64,000 nt of DNA from Metaphire vulgaris (taxonomy: Eukaryota; Annelida; Clitellata; Crassiclitellata; Megascolecidae): assembly GCA_018105865.1 (NCBI GenBank), contig CM030837.1:2615475-2679474 (forward strand). Reading direction: 5' to 3'. Below, in pieces: positions 60,201-64,000 of this stretch. Made by a program: the position numbers and the translations under genes. Numbering within the stretch: the stretch's first letter is position 1; each line of letters begins with the position of its first letter. The notes under the pieces are model-generated. The model worked only from the letters and a program-made list of their open reading frames with translations, did no database searches and was not told the DNA's origin.

Positions 60201-61477
60201 GTATAGCTTGTATTTTTAAATTTCCGGTTTCTTTAAGTTTAAGTTCACCAGCATTTAATTATCACGCTAGTATTGGTTCAACTTTGACCTATTATTTATT
60301 GGTTCAACTTTGACCTATTTATATATTGGTTCAACTTTGACCTATTTATATATTGGTTCAACTTTGACCTGTTTTTAAAGGTGCTTGTTGTGACAGGTTT
60401 GATCTGAAGAATGCAAACACAAATGATCCAAACCTTGAGCGTATGAATCCCGATCGCGTTCCGGATGTGGTAAGGTCATTTGTGTGTGATCAGTACTAAG
60501 GGCTCATCCATATAATACGTATGCAAAAAGGCATATTTTCAACCTCTCCCATTTGCACACTGTAAATACGCAAAGTCTCGTAAATCCGACCCTCTCTCCT
60601 CAGTGTGTACGTACTATATGGATGAACCCTAATTGGTATTGTTAGTCCTCTGGAATATTATTGATTTATTTGCAGTTAGGTGTTGATTGACTTCTTAGCT
60701 GTTTTATTGAAGAACATTAATAAGATTACAATATTTTTAAAGATTATTGATAATGATGTTAAGATCATTGCTTTTAGTAATGAGTGAATATATGTGAGTG
60801 AGTGAAACTCCCATCAGATTTTAATACAAACTTTGAATTAAATAGTGGTCCAAGCAGATAGTTATGTACTGTACAAGCAAAATTTTCAGTTATAGCTAAA
60901 TCTGATTTTCCTGTTCAATAACTTACAATTATTGTGTATGGATTTTTTCACTTGGATTTATCGATCTGGATTTCTGCTGTAGATTCTGGTGAAGAAAGTG
61001 CACGGCGATAGCAAAGTGCGCGCTCGTAAACGCAACTGGAAGCTGCAGCACCTGAACAAAGAACAGCAGGTGGAAACAGGAAGTCAGGAGAAGTAAGCTA
61101 TCGATTGGACATAAGTTTCATTCAGAAAAAGACTCGTTGGGAAGTTTTTTGTAATTGATTTTTGAATGTTTTCACTTATTTGTGTATTTATTTACAATTG
61201 TAGCCTTGCATTTACTAGTTTTTGCGATTTGTAAAATGTAAAATTCGTGCCTCATGTTCAGTCATTAATTGTAATTAGTGTTGTGTTTAAATTCATGTTA
61301 ACAGGAAATACAGTTCGTGGTTTCTTGATTTTGCTTTTCAGGGATTATAACGATTTCCTGGAAGATCTTGAGGAAGACGAAGACACAAGAAAAAACATAA
61401 ACATTTACAAAGGTTAGTGTGAACTTAGTGAGAAAATTTCTGTGTATTTGCCATTACAGTTCCAGTAAGTTGTCTTC

Positions 61478-61535
<58 letters not shown>

Positions 61536-61554
61536 CAACGGTGATGATGGTGAC

Positions 61555-61599
<45 letters not shown>

Positions 61600-61601
61600 G
61601 G

Positions 61602-61676
<75 letters not shown>

Positions 61677-61973
61677 CGGTGATGATGATGACGGTGATGA
61701 TGATGATGATTTGTAATGCCAACAGCACCAACTGTTTCAAATAAATGGGTTGGGTGTCCAGTTCATCTGGCCTGTTCCCCACCCCCAATGTTTCTGTTTT
61801 AAAGACCTGATTTCTTATCTGTGATTTCAGATAACCGGGTCGGTCATGCCGAGTATGAACCTAGCGTTGATGATGATGGAGATATGCCTTTTATTCAACT
61901 GTCTGAGATGCTGGACGAATGCAGCATCAGCCGTGACGCGACCGGTGAAGATGGGGCTCCTATGATGGAATAG
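54202..61973 (+). CDS. NMD3: NMD3, 60S ribosomal subunit nuclear export adaptor, 14 exons
   Basis: Binds the nascent 60S subunit and brings CRM1/exportin to it. Exons: 54202-54242, 54859-54993, 55832-55925 (GC donor), 56250-56330, 56524-56652, 57253-57349, 57712-57790, 58658-58875, 59327-59508, 60051-60166, 60397-60469, 60983-61092, 61342-61412, 61831-61973. All phases agree, giving 522 aa (human 503). The start MEYIS matches the family, and the short first exon is followed by a 616-bp intron. Four CxxC zinc pairs are visible: C16/C19, C31/C34, C54/C57 and C139/C142. Conserved blocks include WTEPHSKR, RVEAKDYWKA, LEQLILKH, GLDFYY, SVEIVPLCRDNIVCL, CRTHLGHLL, DRVPDV, RNWKL and DFLEDLEEDE. The C-terminus LSEMLDECSIS followed by DATGEDGA aligns with the region that carries the leucine-rich export signal in human NMD3. 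Residues about 340-360 form a lineage-specific basic insert. Confidence 0.97.
54475..54680. repeat. GGGAACGCCGT repeat in NMD3 intron 1
   Basis: Words GTGGGAACGCCGT and CGTTCCCA occur in both orientations, giving a repeat-element look. No clear borders. Confidence 0.35.
56679..56758 (+). mobile_element. TTAA-flanked hairpin element, copy 10
   Basis: Full-length copy with TTAA flanks, 27 nt after the NMD3 exon 5 donor. Confidence 0.75.
58323..58404 (-). mobile_element. TTAA-flanked hairpin element, copy 11 (variant core)
   Basis: Inverse of the copy 9 subtype, flanked by TTAA. In NMD3 intron 7. Confidence 0.75.
58540..58638 (+). repeat. TTAC-tailed SINE-like repeat abutting the NMD3 exon 8 acceptor
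   Basis: AAGAATAAATAAGCAGCTAC, then AAGGCGCTATAGAAATCC, then TTAC units to about 58638. The exon 8 splice acceptor is at 58656-58657. Confidence 0.6.
59011..59240. mobile_element. pogo/Tigger-like MITE in NMD3 intron 8
   Basis: TA then CAGTAAAACTTTGTTATAAC on the left; the right end is CTACTG then TA, with GTTATAACCGAGTCC inside. Related to 45005-45184. Confidence 0.6.
60272..60370 (+). repeat. Four tandem 26-27-bp units each with a DR1-like site, NMD3 intron 10
   Basis: ATTGGTTCAACTTTGACCT begins at 60272, 60298, 60325 and 60352. The reverse complement AGGTCAAAGTTGA is a direct repeat of nuclear-receptor half-sites spaced by one base. It ends 26 bp before exon 11. Confidence 0.8.
60499..60630. 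mobile_element. Inverted-repeat element, CATCCATATA family, copy 2
   Basis: Left end GGGCTCATCCATATAATACG, right end ACGTACTATATGGATGAACC. It lies 30 bp after the NMD3 exon 11 donor. Confidence 0.65.
61478..61711. repeat. Long (GAT)n with (GGT)n microsatellite in NMD3 intron 13
   Basis: GAT units broken by GGT and GAC. Frames read as Met, Ile or Asp runs and are not genes. Confidence 0.95.
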
Positions 61974-62143
61974 GGTGGAATTTTTAATTTAATTTGCAAT
62001 ATGTTCCTCCTTACTAATATCAGTTGGCTTGAAAGAACTTGCTGAACGAATGTAGGCAGAACCAATATCTGACTCTGCTGTGTAGGGTGTAGGGTAGAGA
62101 TTTGCATTGCATTTATGATTTATATGAGAAATTCATTGATTTA

Positions 62144-62149
62144 AATAAA
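62144..62149 (+). terminator. NMD3 polyadenylation signal
   Basis: AATAAA 171 bp after the NMD3 stop codon, followed within 35 bp by a TGTTGTGTTTTG run. This is the expected layout for cleavage and polyadenylation. Confidence 0.65.
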
Positions 62150-62159
62150 ATATGATTAG

Positions 62160-64000
62160 CACTGCTGAAGAGCATGTTGTGTTTTGACTTTCTTTTCATT
62201 TAAGAATTCTTATAAAGTGCCATTATTAATTTTAAAGACAACCTTGAATTGTTAAGATCTATATACACACATCACAAGCAGGGTGCAATTTGTGACCTGG
62301 AGCAGTGGGGGAATATGTCGAGCTTGGGGGGGTGTAGTTGTTGGGGAAATGCAGCAGTGGGGGATGTAGTTGTGGGAGGATGTAGCAGTAGGGGGGATGA
62401 AGTTGGGCAGTGAGGGGAAACTCCCTCTTCCCCCTACAAATCGTGCCTGATCACATGAAGAAATTCAGATTTCTTGAAAGTTTGTAGTACTTTATGTTAA
62501 CCCATATCAAGATGTGCTGCTTGTGAAGAGACCATTGGCCTATTCACTAGGAGGGGTGTAGTACGTGAGGGGGTTAGTTTGAGGGGGGAGGTAGTACAAA
62601 AATGGAAAAAGAAGGCTAAAGTGTTGGAGTTTGACTCAACTTTTTTTACTCATCAAGAAATTTTGACCAGAAAGCCTGAAATGTTTATTTGACTCTCCAA
62701 TAATCCTGGATATGTCAGTGAGTGGAAGGGACATTACACATTGTACATTATTATATGGATGTGCTTTGAAAGACACACTATTGGGATTTCTTTTGGTTTG
62801 AGACAAGTTCTATCCCAGTTACACCATTGTTAGTTATGCGTTATTGCTCGTCTTTTCAAGCGAATGCTGTTTGCGTTGACGGATTACCAGTTGTCGTTTG
62901 TCGTTTAGTATCAGAAATCCAACGAAGTGCTCTCGAATGGCAGAATATCTGATAAAAGAACAAGAACATTTGGGAATTTAAGAATTTTAAAGAATAACTG
63001 ATAAATACTGTAATTACTCAATGATCCCGCCTGCCCAATCTACTTGGCTGAACTTGCGCATAGGCCCGTCGACTCGCCTGACTGTCGGTGGCAGCTTCGT
63101 TCATGTAATCGGGTCCAATTAGGGCTGTTACCCCTCCATCTAAGACAGTGAAATTTGGGAGAAACCTTTCAAAACCAGAGGAATCCCCTTTTAAACAATT
63201 CGCTGCCCGACATTGTGACTAACGCGACTAGATCTTAGAAATGTTTTCACACCAGACTCGGTAAGACGCACTTGTTTACAGTGGCGTATTTAGAATATTG
63301 AGCAATAGGGGTCGACCTGTGCTGTAGTACTGTCAGCTTTCTTCTAGTCTCCTCAGCGCGAGCCTATAATGGGGTCTGCGGGCAGGGCCCGTGCCCCCTA
63401 TTGAGAGCCTGGACCCCAGTGGGGCATGGCCCAATGGTAAATACGCCACTGCCGACTGGGCTTCAATCGGTGCAAATATGAAAACCCTACGACACCACAA
63501 ATTTTCGCTCAAATTTCGAAAAAATACCCTGGACTATAGTCCATGAAAAATTTTCAGGCGATCCAAAAATTCATGTCGATTTTTCACCCAAATTTCTCTT
63601 TAGAACCCTCAAACGCTTTGCAGTGATGTCAGTGGACTAGAAAAATCCGTCGCTTTCTACCTTATTAGTGTGTCTATGTTGGCAATATAATAATGGTGGC
63701 TATGCAGTAGCTGCTTATTCTTAGGCGCTCAGCCTTTCTTAATTATAATAGCTATGGGAAAGGTATATTGTCAGCCAGGCAATAGTCAACATCAGAAGGG
63801 CAGTGAGGCCTACATTTGTACCGGGCCCACCAACAAAATAAAACTATGGGGGCCCATCTTTTCTATTAACAATATTTTATAACGATGTTTAAAGATTTAT
63901 TTGTTTAAACAATTTTATTTACCAAAATGCAACCATTTGTCAAGCAAGGTGTCCTGAAAAAGAGAAAAAAGGTTATCGCCAGTATTACTCATACACCTGA
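62160..64000. other. Intergenic after NMD3
   Basis: No gene seen. It holds a G-rich imperfect tandem repeat around GGGGGATGTAGTTG (62300-62420), an inverted-repeat element at 63279-63451, and a TTAC-family SINE piece near 63700 (GTAGCTGCTTATTCTTAGG). Confidence 0.5.
63279..63451. mobile_element. CAGTGGCG-ended MITE
   Basis: CAGTGGCGTATTTAG on the left and TAAATACGCCACTG on the right are inverted repeats. No matching flanks were found. Confidence 0.6.

Noticed and set aside
61414..61788. Long Ile/Thr or Met frame in NMD3 intron 13
   Set aside because: Low-complexity translation of a (GAT)n/(GGT)n microsatellite.

Overview
The window is animal nuclear DNA: AT-rich, with spliced genes of many short exons, GT-AG (and some GC-AG) introns, dense dinucleotide and trinucleotide microsatellites, and many short transposon relics. 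Nothing bacterial, viral or CRISPR-like is visible. The gene set and repeat style suggest a marine invertebrate, perhaps an echinoderm or hemichordate, but the sequence alone does not fix the species.

Four protein-coding genes, all on the + strand, were rebuilt exon by exon. Splice sites and reading phase agree at every junction, except for one single-base frame break inside PLEKHM2. (1) 6256-14752: a class I phosphatidylinositol transfer protein, with exon 4 present as two tandem alternatives. (2) 21104-35928: a 20-exon adaptor with PX, two p47phox/Tks-like SH3 domains, a divergent third SH3 and a Nck-like SH2 domain, a combination I do not recognise as a named protein. (3) 37423-51219: PLEKHM2/SKIP-like (RUN domain, disordered linker with a 62-residue tandem repeat, PH-type C-terminus). 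(4) 54202-61973: NMD3, the 60S ribosomal subunit export adaptor. The genes are not an operon. They share only a loose membrane-trafficking and signalling theme (1-3), and NMD3 is a housekeeping neighbour.

The gene-poor stretches are 1-6120, 14880-21090, 35930-37400, 51220-54190 and 62160-64000. They hold microsatellites, 5'-truncated LINE fragments, tRNA-derived SINEs, and several classes of short inverted-repeat elements. These are TTAA-flanked (piggyBac-like), 8-bp-duplication (hAT-like), TA-flanked (pogo/Tigger-like), and a set sharing TCCAT...TACGTCA ends. The same elements fill the introns.

The observations most worth following are the mutually exclusive PITP exons, the PX-SH3-SH3-SH3-SH2 protein, at least 12 TTAA-flanked hairpin elements, a cluster of DR1-like nuclear-receptor sites in NMD3, the enrichment of GC-AG introns, and the PLEKHM2 repeat with a lost base.
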